A stretch of DNA of 64,000 nucleotides from Herbaspirillum autotrophicum (lineage in GTDB: Bacteria > Pseudomonadota > Gammaproteobacteria > Burkholderiales > Burkholderiaceae_D). Position numbers and translations under genes: made by a program. How positions within the stretch are numbered: position 1 is the first letter of the stretch; the number at the start of each line of letters is the position of its first letter. The stretch is taken from NCBI RefSeq assembly GCF_001189915.1, contig NZ_LFLS01000021.1, forward strand, positions 1 through 64,000. The letters run 5' to 3'. The notes below the pieces were generated by a model. The model did not search any database and was not told the origin of the DNA. It worked only from the letters and a program-made list of their open reading frames with translations. Shown here piece by piece: positions 25,148 through 34,241 of the stretch.

Positions 25148-26497
25148 ATGATTCCCAGCCTGCATCAACAAAGCGAAGACTTGCGCTGCGGTCGCAGCAC
25201 TGCGCAAGAATTGACTGACCAGGCGCTGGCGCTGGCGGCGGCAGCCGATGGTGAAGGCGCCCGCGTCTTCACCCGGCTGTATGCCGACCGCGCCCGCGCC
25301 GCCGCCTGCGCTTCGGATGTCTTGCGCGACGCCGGTTTGACTCGCTCGCCGATTGACGGCCTGCCGGTATCGATCAAGGATTTGTTCGACGTCGCCGGCG
25401 AAACCACGCTGGCAGGTTCGGTCGCCTTGCGCGGCTATCCGGCGGCCACCGATAGCGCCGTAGTCGTCAAGCGCCTGATCGCGGCTGGTGCCGTGATCGT
25501 CGGTCGCACCAACATGACTGAATTCGCCTATTCCGGTCTCGGCATCAATCCGCACTACGGCACGCCGCGCAATCCATGGCAGCGTGATGTGGATGGCGGC
25601 CGCATTCCCGGTGGTTCTTCTTCCGGTGCGGCGATCTCGGTTACCGACGGCATGGCGGTAGCCGGCGTCGGCTCGGATACCGGGGGTTCGATCCGCATCC
25701 CGGCCGCCTTCTGCGGCATTACCGGTTTCAAGCCGACCGCGCGCCGGGTATCGATGCAAGGTGTGTTGCCGCTGTCGGAAAATCTCGACTCGATTGGCGC
25801 CATGGCGCCGACCGTACTGTGTTGCGCCATGGTGGATGCGGTGCTGGCCGGTGAGGAATTTGTGGCGCCGGTGGCGCATTCGCTGCACGGCCTGCGTCTG
25901 CTTTATCCGACCAATGTGGTGCGCGATGGCATGGATCACGAGGTGGCCGCCGCCATGCAGGCGGCCATCGCCAAGCTGACCGCCGCGGGTGCACTGGTGG
26001 TCGAACAGGAAGTACCGGCCTTCAGTCAACTCGCCACCATCAATGCCAAAGGCGGCTTCACCGCTGCCGAAGCATGGACCTGGCACCGCCAGCTGATTGC
26101 CGAGCGCAAGGAACACTATGACCAGCGCGTGGTATCGCGCATCATGCGCGGCAAGGATATCAGCGCCGCCGATCTGCTCGACGTCATCCACAACCGTCGC
26201 CGCTGGATCGCCGAAGTGGAACAGCAACTGGCCGGTTACGATGCACTGCTGATGCCGACCGTACCCATCGTCGCGCCCAAGATCGCCGATCTGCAAGCCA
26301 GCGACGACGCTTACTACGCTGCCAATGGCCTGATCCTGCGCAATCCAACCCTGATCAACTTCCTCGACGGTTGTGCCATTTCACTGCCCTGCCATGCTGC
26401 CGGCACGGCACCGGTTGGTTTGAGTCTGGCAGCCGCAGGCGGCAACGATCATCGTGTGTTGTCGATTGCGCTGGCACTGGAAACGCTACTGAAGTAA
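25148..26497 (+). CDS. amidase (amidase signature family)
   Basis: 449 residues, cytoplasmic. The Ser-Ser-Lys triad is visible: Lys77 in PVSIKDLFD, Ser157 in GGSSSGAA and the nucleophile Ser181 in GSDTGGSIRIP. Length and order are standard for the family. It hydrolyses an amide of unknown nature. It is the last gene of the LysR / MFS / DUF2848 / amidase cluster, on one strand with gaps of 86 and 51 bp. Confidence 0.92.
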   Translation: MIPSLHQQSEDLRCGRSTAQELTDQALALAAAADGEGARVFTRLYADRARAAACASDVLRDAGLTRSPIDGLPVSIKDLFDVAGETTLAGSVALRGYPAATDSAVVVKRLIAAGAVIVGRTNMTEFAYSGLGINPHYGTPRNPWQRDVDGGRIPGGSSSGAAISVTDGMAVAGVGSDTGGSIRIPAAFCGITGFKPTARRVSMQGVLPLSENLDSIGAMAPTVLCCAMVDAVLAGEEFVAPVAHSLHGLRLLYPTNVVRDGMDHEVAAAMQAAIAKLTAAGALVVEQEVPAFSQLATINAKGGFTAAEAWTWHRQLIAERKEHYDQRVVSRIMRGKDISAADLLDVIHNRRRWIAEVEQQLAGYDALLMPTVPIVAPKIADLQASDDAYYAANGLILRNPTLINFLDGCAISLPCHAAGTAPVGLSLAAAGGNDHRVLSIALALETLLK

Positions 26498-26593
26498 CCG
26501 CTCGCCGGCAAGCGAATTCCATTGATGCAGGGGGGGGTGATTCTGAAGCCGATGCCCCCTGCTGCCTGCACGGCGGCACCCACTCGCCGTTGA

Positions 26594-27508
26594 TTACTTG
26601 AGTAGCCAGGGCGAGTTGGCACCGAATGCCGACAACAGAAAATCGATCATCACCCGCACTTTTGCCGGTGGCGCACGATTAGCTGAGCGCAGTATATGAA
26701 TGCCGCCAAGCTCGGCGCTCTCCACATCCAGCCTGAGCGGTACCAGATCACCACGACGAATGCCGTCGGCGACAATAAACGCTGGCTCATACAGCACGCC
26801 CAGACCGGATATGGCAGCAGCAACCAATGCATCACCATTGTTGGTACGCAAGCTGCCCTGAATTTTCACGCTGTGTTCTGCATTTTTTCCAAAACGCCAT
26901 TCCGCTGGTCGCGAAATATTCGACAACGTGAAACTCAGGCAATTATGCGCCGACAGATCAGCCCAGGTTGCCGGACTGCCATGCGATGCCCAATATTCCG
27001 GCGCAGCACAGACGATCATCTCCGCATCAGCAAGTTTGCGCGCGACCAGACCGGTGTCTTTGAGTTTGCCGACGCGAATCGTCAAATCCCATCCCTCTTC
27101 CAGCAAATCGACGACCCGATCATTGAGTCCCAGATCGACCGTAACCAAGGGATGTAATCGGTTGAACTCCTTGAGTAGCGGTGCAATGTATTTGACGCCG
27201 AAAGAAAGCGGCGTATTGAGTCGCAGCAACCCTTGTGCCAATACCCGTTGCGACGCAATGGAAGCTTCCACTTCTTCCAGCTCGGGAAGCAATTTGAGGC
27301 AAGCGTCCAGATATTGCTGACCGGCTTCGGTCAGCGTCAGTTTGCGGGTACTGCGATGGAGCAACTTCACGCCCAGTCGTTGCTCAAGCGCGTCCACATG
27401 TTTTGCTGCCATCGCGGGCGACAAATCAAGCTGGCGCGCTGCTGCAGACAAACTTCCCGTCGCCGCAGAGCGGGCAAATATCTGCATTCCTGTGATTCTA
27501 TCCAGCAT
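26594..27508 (-). CDS. LysR-family regulator, divergent from the serine hydrolase operon
   Basis: 304 residues from ATG 27506-27508 (MLDRITGMQIFARSAATGSL). HTH: LSAAARQLDLSPAMAAKHVDALEQRLGVKLLHRST; effector domain about 90-295. This is the subgroup often controlling oxidoreductase genes. It is divergent from the operon at 27628-31797, with 119 bp between, so it probably controls that operon. Confidence 0.9.
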   Translation of the reverse strand: MLDRITGMQIFARSAATGSLSAAARQLDLSPAMAAKHVDALEQRLGVKLLHRSTRKLTLTEAGQQYLDACLKLLPELEEVEASIASQRVLAQGLLRLNTPLSFGVKYIAPLLKEFNRLHPLVTVDLGLNDRVVDLLEEGWDLTIRVGKLKDTGLVARKLADAEMIVCAAPEYWASHGSPATWADLSAHNCLSFTLSNISRPAEWRFGKNAEHSVKIQGSLRTNNGDALVAAAISGLGVLYEPAFIVADGIRRGDLVPLRLDVESAELGGIHILRSANRAPPAKVRVMIDFLLSAFGANSPWLLK

Positions 27509-27627
27509 GTCACTTCTCACTCCGAGTAAAAACTGAAGATGCAAAATTGGAGATTATCACCCAACAAGGAAAAGTCTATAGTTTTCTCTCTTCAACGGAC
27601 AATCCTTTGGTATCGAGGGATATCAAC

Positions 27628-28923
27628 ATGAGAAAACATTTTTCTGTCGCCGCGCGTCTTCCACAACCCAACCGTCGACGCTTGCTGGCAGCGACCTCTT
27701 TGGCCGGCTTGGTTACGGCACTTCCGGCACCTGCATTCGGGGCCGGATCAGACGATGCCGCGCGCTGGACAAATGGCCTTATGCTTGATGCCGTGATGGA
27801 TGAATCGGTCGCCAGCGGTCATATCGTCGGCGCGTCCGTTATCGTTGCCCACCGCGGCCGCACCGTTTACCGCAGAACCGCCGGCTGGTCAGACCGTGAG
27901 GCGCAGCGTCCGGTGGCAGAGAATGAATTGTTCCGGTTAGCCTCCATGACCAAACCTATCGTTTGCGTCGCAGCCCTCGCTCTGGTGGAGCAAGGACGAT
28001 TGCATTTGGATGCGGCGGTTACCAACTGGCTGCCGGCGTTTCAGCCCAGGCTGGCAGACGGTCGCGCGCCGGTAATTACGCTACGGCATTTGCTGACGCA
28101 TACCGCCGGTCTGGGATATGGATTTCTGGAGGCGCCCGACGGTCCTTATCATCGCCTCCAGATTTCTGACGGACTCGATATGTCAGGACTCACATTAGAA
28201 CAAAATCTGCAGCGCATCGCTGCCGCGCCCTTGCTATTCGAACCCGGAACCAACTGGCATTACTCGGTTGCCATTGATGTACTTGGCGCAGTAATCGAGC
28301 GCGCTACCGGTCAATCGCTGCCGGCCGCAATACGTCGACTGGTAACGACACCGCTGGCGATGACACATACCGACTTCACGGCACCAGCGGATGCCATTCT
28401 GGCGACACCTTACGGTGATGCCGCAGCCGTTCCGGTGCGCATGACCGATCCTTTTTTTCTCAACTTCGGCAGCAGCGCCATCGCCTATTCGCCAGCGCGG
28501 ATTTTCGACCCGTGCGCCTTTCCTTCTGGTGGCACCGGCATGTTTGGCAGCGCCGATGATTACCTCAAATTTATCGAGGCAATCCGCACCGGCGGCCAAG
28601 GCCTGTTGCGTCCCGAGACCGTGCAGTTAATGACATCTGACGCCATCAGCACGCTTGCCGTCAATGCCGCTGGTGCCGGCTACGGCTGGGGACTGGGGGT
28701 TGCGGTTGTTACCGATCCCAAGGCCGCAAAGATACCGTTACCTGCCGGCTCCTGGAATTGGTCTGGCGTATACGGCACCGGTTTTTGGGTCGATCCGGCC
28801 AATCAACTTTCAGTTGTGGCGCTGACCAATACTGCCGTTGCCGGGATAGTAGGAAATTTTCCTTTGGCATTGCGCAAAGCGGTCTACCACAATCAAACCA
28901 CTCGATCAGGAGAATACTCATGA
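27628..28923 (+). CDS. Tat-exported beta-lactamase-fold serine hydrolase
   Basis: 431 residues. The start at 27628 (after GAGGGA) places a twin-arginine-like motif NRRRLLAATS at 15-24, followed by a hydrophobic stretch, so the protein is probably periplasmic. The class C/EstB fold is shown by SMTK (Ser106, Lys109), HYSVAID (Tyr212) and HLLTHTAGLGYG. Proteins of this group are esterases or peptidases more often than true beta-lactamases. The stop overlaps the next start (ATGA). Confidence 0.85.
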   Translation: MRKHFSVAARLPQPNRRRLLAATSLAGLVTALPAPAFGAGSDDAARWTNGLMLDAVMDESVASGHIVGASVIVAHRGRTVYRRTAGWSDREAQRPVAENELFRLASMTKPIVCVAALALVEQGRLHLDAAVTNWLPAFQPRLADGRAPVITLRHLLTHTAGLGYGFLEAPDGPYHRLQISDGLDMSGLTLEQNLQRIAAAPLLFEPGTNWHYSVAIDVLGAVIERATGQSLPAAIRRLVTTPLAMTHTDFTAPADAILATPYGDAAAVPVRMTDPFFLNFGSSAIAYSPARIFDPCAFPSGGTGMFGSADDYLKFIEAIRTGGQGLLRPETVQLMTSDAISTLAVNAAGAGYGWGLGVAVVTDPKAAKIPLPAGSWNWSGVYGTGFWVDPANQLSVVALTNTAVAGIVGNFPLALRKAVYHNQTTRSGEYS

Positions 28924-29939
28924 AAGCCTGCTTACTCCAATCCGGCGCAGGTATTGCCGGCCTCCATATGGCGGAACTTCTGGTCCGTAATCCGGAGCCG
29001 CACGAGATTCGTGTGCAAATGAAATCTGCGGCATTAAACAGTCGCGATCTCAGCTTTGCACGGGGTCAGTTTCCCAATCCGGCAGCGCATCCCATTGTGC
29101 CGCTGGCAGACGGTTACGGCGTGGTCATCGCGGCAGGCCAGGAGGTCAGCCGGTTTAAAACGGGAGACTGCGTTATCACCAGCTACTACCCGTTCTGGAC
29201 AGATGGCGCAATTACCGCCGAAAAAACTGCCGGATCTTTTGGCGCTCAATTCAACGGTACTCTGGCAGAGGAAATCGTCGCCGACGCCAACCATTTTGTC
29301 ATGGCACCTCGGGGATTGACTTCCGCTGCGGCAGCCACGTTGAGCTGCGCCGGACTGACCGCATGGAATGCGCTGTTCGTGGCCGGCAACGCACCACCTG
29401 GCGCCCGCGTGTTACTGCTGGGAACCGGCGGCGTTTCCACCTGGGCGCTGCAACTGGCCAAGGCGGCTGGCATGTACGCCATCGTTACCTCATCTCAGGA
29501 TGAAAAACTGGAACGCTCGCGCGCCCTCGGCGCCGACGCCACGATCAATTACCGCAACCATCCTGATTGGCAAAACGAAGTACTTCGGATTACCGACGGC
29601 GCAGGTGTCGATCTGGTGGTGGAAGTCGGCGGCGAAGGCACGCTGGCGCGTTCTCTTAAATCGGCTGCGATCGGTGGCACGGTTGTCGTGGTGGGTCGCG
29701 TTACCGGCGGTGGCGCTGTCGCGATTGAACCCGGCATGCTGATCGGCGGTGCCAAACGCTTAACCGGCATTACTGCCGGCAGCCGGCAAATGCTGGAAGA
29801 CCTGGTTCGCTTCGTCGACATCAATCGCATCAATCCTGTCATCGACAAAGTTTTCTCAATCGATCAAGCCAGGGCTGCCTATGAATATATGGCCACCAGC
29901 AAACATTTCGGCAAGATTGTTATTCAAATCAGCGCCTGA
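28920..29939 (+). CDS. zinc-less MDR oxidoreductase (quinone-reductase type)
   Basis: 339 residues. A GroES-like N-terminal domain (about 25-130) precedes a Rossmann domain with LLLGTGGVSTWALQLAKAAG (nucleotide binding) and DGAGVDLVVEVGGEGTL. The structural-zinc Cys cluster is missing, so this belongs to the zinc-free NAD(P)H-dependent quinone or enone reductase side of the family. The start overlaps the serine hydrolase stop by 4 bp, indicating translational coupling. Confidence 0.87.
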   Translation: MKACLLQSGAGIAGLHMAELLVRNPEPHEIRVQMKSAALNSRDLSFARGQFPNPAAHPIVPLADGYGVVIAAGQEVSRFKTGDCVITSYYPFWTDGAITAEKTAGSFGAQFNGTLAEEIVADANHFVMAPRGLTSAAAATLSCAGLTAWNALFVAGNAPPGARVLLLGTGGVSTWALQLAKAAGMYAIVTSSQDEKLERSRALGADATINYRNHPDWQNEVLRITDGAGVDLVVEVGGEGTLARSLKSAAIGGTVVVVGRVTGGGAVAIEPGMLIGGAKRLTGITAGSRQMLEDLVRFVDINRINPVIDKVFSIDQARAAYEYMATSKHFGKIVIQISA

Positions 29940-29968
29940 CCTGCCTGATTCAACCAAAGGAAATCATC

Positions 29969-31108
29969 ATGCGATTTATTTTTTGCCTCGCAGCAGCCAC
30001 CCTGCTGGGTGCGGGCTGGACGGCACAGGCACAGCAGTTGCCGGTCAGGATCGGCGTGACATCAATACTCAGCGGACCAATGGCCGAGCGCGGACAGAGC
30101 GAGCAATATGGCATCGAACTCGCGCTGCAGCAAATCAATCAGGCTGGCGGCGTATTGCATCGTCCGGTGCAGGCCCACTATATCGACAATGCGGCGAATA
30201 CCGATAGCGGCGTCAGTGCCATCGAACGCCTGATCGACAGCGAACATGTATCGGTCGTCATTGGCGCATTGGCAACACCGGTGACGCGCGCCATCATGCC
30301 AATCGCAGAGGTAAAACGGGTGCCGTTGGTGGTCGCGGTTTCTGCCGGCGACGAGTTCGTCGATGCTGCCGGCGCAGGCGGTTATCGCTATACGTTTAAA
30401 CCCAGCCCGTCCAATTCGGATGTGGCGCGGGCGTTAATGCACTGGCTCACAGAACATGGCACGAAAAGTATTGGCATCGTCAGCGACGACCTTATCTTTA
30501 ACCGGGAAAATGCAATTGCCATGAACAACGCCGCCGTCGCATCGGGTATTGCGGTGACGATGAATGAAACGATGGCGGCTGCCGCAACTGATTTTTCCGG
30601 CTTCCTGACACAAGCAAAAGCGGTCCGCCCGGACCAGATCGTCGTCTTGCTGGGGCCGTCAAGTGCCGCATTTTTTCGCGCCTATGAAAAGGCTGATATC
30701 GACATTGCTCTGACGGGACGTTTTGATTACGCACTGGCACAGCGCAGTTTGTCGCAGCACTTCCTGAACAGCGGCAAGCTGGACAGATCAAGCAGCGTGA
30801 CCGCCTTCTTCGCCGGCAGTCCAAACGTCGAGACACAAAAATTCGTCTCCGCCTATCAAAGTAAATATGGATCAACGCCAAACCAACGAGCGGCGTTTGC
30901 GTTCGAATCCACATACTTGATAGTCGATGCCATTCGCCGCGCCGGTACCGATGCACCGGAAGCTATCCGCGCTGCATTGCAAACATCGGATATGCGCTCC
31001 ATACTGGGCAAGACCTTCGAGATGGATCAGCATAATCATGCTCACATTTCCATACCCATTATCGGATTGAGAAACGGTGCAGTTAACCTGCTCAGCAATC
31101 AACATTGA
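29969..31108 (+). CDS. periplasmic binding protein of the branched-chain amino-acid (LivJ) type
   Basis: 379 residues. Signal peptide 1-22 (ending AQA-Q), then a type I periplasmic binding fold: IRIGVTSILSGPMAERGQ-like start, LQQINQAGG, and VSVVIGALATPVTRAIMPIAE. No permease or ATPase gene accompanies it, so it either serves a transporter encoded elsewhere or acts as an orphan sensor. It is in the same operon as the serine hydrolase and reductase. Confidence 0.87.
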   Translation: MRFIFCLAAATLLGAGWTAQAQQLPVRIGVTSILSGPMAERGQSEQYGIELALQQINQAGGVLHRPVQAHYIDNAANTDSGVSAIERLIDSEHVSVVIGALATPVTRAIMPIAEVKRVPLVVAVSAGDEFVDAAGAGGYRYTFKPSPSNSDVARALMHWLTEHGTKSIGIVSDDLIFNRENAIAMNNAAVASGIAVTMNETMAAAATDFSGFLTQAKAVRPDQIVVLLGPSSAAFFRAYEKADIDIALTGRFDYALAQRSLSQHFLNSGKLDRSSSVTAFFAGSPNVETQKFVSAYQSKYGSTPNQRAAFAFESTYLIVDAIRRAGTDAPEAIRAALQTSDMRSILGKTFEMDQHNHAHISIPIIGLRNGAVNLLSNQH

Positions 31109-31164
31109 GGCAATTCCGATTTCAATCTGATCACCATGAAAATGCAGCAAGAAAGCAAAAAATC

Positions 31165-31797
31165 ATGAAAGTACTCATTCTCGGATCGACCGGCCTGGTT
31201 GGAAAACACGTCATGCAACGTGCGTTGGCGGACGACCGGATCACTGAAATCATTGCGCCGACGCGGCGCCAACTGGCGCCACATCCCAAACTGTTCAATC
31301 CGGTTGCAGCTGACCTTGCCGACTTGCTACCCGCTGCTGCCGATTGGGTGGTCGATGCCGTGATATGCGCAATGGGCACGACGATTGGAAAAGCCGGTTC
31401 AAAAGAAGCATTTCGTCATGTCGACTATGTGCTGCCAATTGCATTCTCGACACTGGCGCACCGGACTGGCGCCGACACAATCGCGCTGGTGTCCTCGCCA
31501 GGAGCCTCGTTGTCGATACCCTTGTTTTATTGCCGCGTCAAAGGCGAGGCCGAGAGAGACATGCAAGGAATTGGCTTCAAATCAGTGACGATAGTGCGGC
31601 CGGGAATGATTGGCGGTCATCGTCAAGAATTCAGACTTGCGGAGCGGGTGATCATGCCTCTGGCAAGCTTGCTTCGCCCTTTGCTGCCCAAGCCGCTCAG
31701 GATCAACCCGGCGATCAATATTGCCGACGTGCTGATCGAAGCCGCGGTGACCGCAAAGAATGGAGTCCGCCTTGTTACCTCCAGAGAGTTGATTTGA
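31165..31797 (+). CDS. NAD(P)-binding protein, HTATIP2/TIP30-like short-chain fold
   Basis: 210 residues from ATG 31165. It starts MKVLILGSTGLVGKHV, a Rossmann nucleotide motif (G-x-x-G-x-x-G), with ALVSSPGASLS and a YCRVKGEAE stretch giving the Y-x-x-x-K pair. The family binds NADPH; substrate unknown. It is the last gene of the operon beginning at 27628, convergent with a LysR gene only 4 bp away. Confidence 0.83.
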   Translation: MKVLILGSTGLVGKHVMQRALADDRITEIIAPTRRQLAPHPKLFNPVAADLADLLPAAADWVVDAVICAMGTTIGKAGSKEAFRHVDYVLPIAFSTLAHRTGADTIALVSSPGASLSIPLFYCRVKGEAERDMQGIGFKSVTIVRPGMIGGHRQEFRLAERVIMPLASLLRPLLPKPLRINPAINIADVLIEAAVTAKNGVRLVTSRELI

Positions 31798-31801
31798 CCC
31801 A

Positions 31802-32728
31802 TCAGCATTTTTTGTATTCTTTCTGGATTTTTTTTGCCAACTCCAGAAAATTGCGTTCAACCGGTAAACCACCGCTCTCCCTGCTGACCAGCGTGATCGG
31901 CGCCACCAACGCCGGTTTTGCATCGCGCATGCGGCAATAGACGACACTATCACGATGGAAATTTTTCATCGATGCCGGCACCACCGAGATGCCCACACCT
32001 GCCGCCACCAGACTGATATTGGTCAGCATGCGCTCGACCTCCAGGGTAATCCGGGGCGTGAAACCGGCATGTTCACAGGCATCGATCAGATTGGAATACA
32101 TACCGGGCGCGCCGTGTCGGCGGACCAGAATGAATTGTTCTTGCGCCAGTGATTTGATCGATAGCACCGGCATCTCACCCGTCATTTTCTTGGGCAACAA
32201 CGCATGGCCAACCGGCACAATCAACAGCATTTCTTCATCCAGCAAATGCTGAAAGCAGATCCCGCGCGGCTGGCTGACCGGCGAACGAAGAAATCCGATA
32301 TTCACTTTGCCATCCTCGATCCATTCGGTGAGTTCAGCAGCATTCCCCTCGCGCAAGTCCAGTTGCACGTTCGGATAAGCATGGCGATAAGCCCTGATAA
32401 TGGCGGGAATCATTGCATGAGCAGCAGCGGAGCTGGTAAAGCCCACCGAAATGGAGCCCTCAAATCCTTGGGCGGCGCGGGACGCCTTCAACGCCGCAGT
32501 CTCCACCCGATCCAGAATCGCTTTCGCCTCCTGCAAAAAAACCGCGCCGCCAGCAGTCAGATCAGCACCTTTGGGATGACGCCGAAACAGATCAAACCCC
32601 AGTTCCTTTTCGAGCATCCGGATTTGATGGCTGAGTGGCGGTTGCTGCATGTTCAGGCGTTCAGCGGCGCGCGTGAAATGCTGCTCTTCTGCGACGACCA
32701 AAAAATACCGCAAATGTCTCAACTCCAT
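31802..32728 (-). CDS. LysR-family regulator
   Basis: 308 residues, starting MELRHLRYFLVVAEEQHFTRAAERLNMQQPPLSHQIRMLEKELG, a standard LysR HTH of the BenM/CatM-like group. Effector domain about 90-300. It faces the symporter at 32853 in the divergent direction with a 124-bp gap, so control of the symporter is likely. Confidence 0.9.
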   Translation of the reverse strand: MELRHLRYFLVVAEEQHFTRAAERLNMQQPPLSHQIRMLEKELGFDLFRRHPKGADLTAGGAVFLQEAKAILDRVETAALKASRAAQGFEGSISVGFTSSAAAHAMIPAIIRAYRHAYPNVQLDLREGNAAELTEWIEDGKVNIGFLRSPVSQPRGICFQHLLDEEMLLIVPVGHALLPKKMTGEMPVLSIKSLAQEQFILVRRHGAPGMYSNLIDACEHAGFTPRITLEVERMLTNISLVAAGVGISVVPASMKNFHRDSVVYCRMRDAKPALVAPITLVSRESGGLPVERNFLELAKKIQKEYKKC

Positions 32729-32852
32729 ATCGGCCTTTCATCTATTTAAAGTTTCAAGAATTATAAGTCGATATTTTTCATATCTACACAATTGCCTCGC
32801 CCCCGCCCTCTTCGATAATGCAATTGGGGATTCCACGTAAGCCCCGGCAACT

Positions 32853-34241
32853 GTGAAGCAAGTACACTGTGCGTACCGGCAGATAAAATACATCACAAAA
32901 ATACGCAGCATAGCCATTGCTCAAGGAGACCCTCTGCTCACCCGTTTCACAGGCCGTCAAACGGCTGTTCCGCTGTACCAGAATTCGGTAGTACAAATGC
33001 TGGCGGCAATTGCCGCCGGTATCGCGCTGGGACATGCCGATCCGTCGCTGGCGCTCAAGATGAAGCCATTGAGCGACGGCTTCGTGCGCCTGATCGGCAT
33101 GCTGGTCGGGGTGATCGTGTTTATGCTGGTGGTATCGGGCATCGCCGGCATGCAAGACAAAATGCGGGCAGCCAAAGTCGGCGGCAAAGCGATTCTGTAT
33201 TTTGAAGTCATGACCTTGCTGTCACTGACCTGTGGTTTGCTGGCAGCGCACCTGTTGCAACCCGGAATCGGTTTTCATCTGGCCCCCTCTTCTGCCACCT
33301 CGGCCCCACTCGCGGTCACTACCGTGCCGGATACTGCCTTGGCGGCGGGCGCAGGTGTTGCCGGCTTTCTGTTCAACATGATTCCCGATACCGTGACAGC
33401 GGCCTTCATGCACAACAACAGCCTGCAGATTCTGTTGCTGGCGGTATTGTCGGGCGTAGCGCTGTCGCGCATGGGCGAGCGCGGACGCAGCTTGCTGCAA
33501 CTGCTGGAAGACCTGCTCGCGATTCTGTTCGGGATGATCAGTCTGATCTTGAAAGTGGCGCCGCTCGCGGCCTTCGGCGCCATGGCGTTTACCATCGGCA
33601 AATACGGCGTCGGCTCGGTTTTGCCGTTATTGCACTTTGTCGCCGCGATCTATCTGGCCAGTCTGGTCTTCATCCTCGTGGTGCTGGGCCTGATTGCCGC
33701 CAGTGCCGGCGTGAATATACTGCGCCTGATTGCGTTTATCAAAACCGAATTGCTGCTGGTATTCTTTACCACTTCTTCAATGGCTGCCCTGCCCGGCCTG
33801 ACTGAAAAAATGGAGCAGCTCGGTTGCGCCAAACCGGTCGTGCGACTGGTGCTGCCGACCGGCTATACCTTCAATCTGAATGGCAGCAATCTGTATATCG
33901 CGATGGCAGCCATGTTTCTGGCGCAGGCCACCGGTATCGAATTGAGCTTGTGGCAGCAACTGTCGCTGCTGGCAATTGCCATGCTGACTTCGAAGGGCGC
34001 AACCAGCGTCACCGGCTCCAGCTTCATTGCGCTGGCGGCGACATTGACAACATTTCAATTGATTCCGGTCACCGGCATCGTACTGTTGCTGGGCGTCGAA
34101 CGCCTGATGAAATGCCGCTCACTGAGCAATGTGATTGGCAATTGCGTTGCCTGTCTGGTGATCAGCGCCTGGGACCGGGCACTGGACCGCGACATGCTAC
34201 GCCAAACACTGTCGGCGACTAAGCCGCCGGTAACGCCGTGA
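32853..34241 (+). CDS. dicarboxylate/amino acid:cation symporter (DAACS) with variant signature motifs
   Basis: 462 residues. Family features: LYQNSVVQMLAAIAAGIALGH at the start of the membrane part, FFTTSSMAALPGLTEKMEQLG (the Ser-rich hairpin) and LPTGYTFNLNGSNLYIAMAAMF. In place of N-x-D-G-T, which binds sodium and substrate in the family, it reads NLNGSN, so the conserved Asp is Asn. Coupling ion or substrate may differ from DctA. The N-terminus is about 25 residues longer than usual; an alternative CTG start at 32934 has AAGGAG 5 nt upstream. Its 3' end overlaps the glycosyltransferase gene on the other strand by 23 bp. Confidence 0.83.
   Translation: MKQVHCAYRQIKYITKIRSIAIAQGDPLLTRFTGRQTAVPLYQNSVVQMLAAIAAGIALGHADPSLALKMKPLSDGFVRLIGMLVGVIVFMLVVSGIAGMQDKMRAAKVGGKAILYFEVMTLLSLTCGLLAAHLLQPGIGFHLAPSSATSAPLAVTTVPDTALAAGAGVAGFLFNMIPDTVTAAFMHNNSLQILLLAVLSGVALSRMGERGRSLLQLLEDLLAILFGMISLILKVAPLAAFGAMAFTIGKYGVGSVLPLLHFVAAIYLASLVFILVVLGLIAASAGVNILRLIAFIKTELLLVFFTTSSMAALPGLTEKMEQLGCAKPVVRLVLPTGYTFNLNGSNLYIAMAAMFLAQATGIELSLWQQLSLLAIAMLTSKGATSVTGSSFIALAATLTTFQLIPVTGIVLLLGVERLMKCRSLSNVIGNCVACLVISAWDRALDRDMLRQTLSATKPPVTP

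Noticed and set aside
25112-26296. 394-codon minus-strand ORF opposite the amidase
   Set aside because: The amidase triad lies on the plus strand; the minus frame is a His/Gly/Arg-rich shadow.
26529-26536. Phase-variable G8 tract after the amidase gene
   Set aside because: It lies between the ends of two convergent genes and not in a promoter or reading frame, so slippage would have no evident effect. The similar G run near 1139 is also outside any supported gene.
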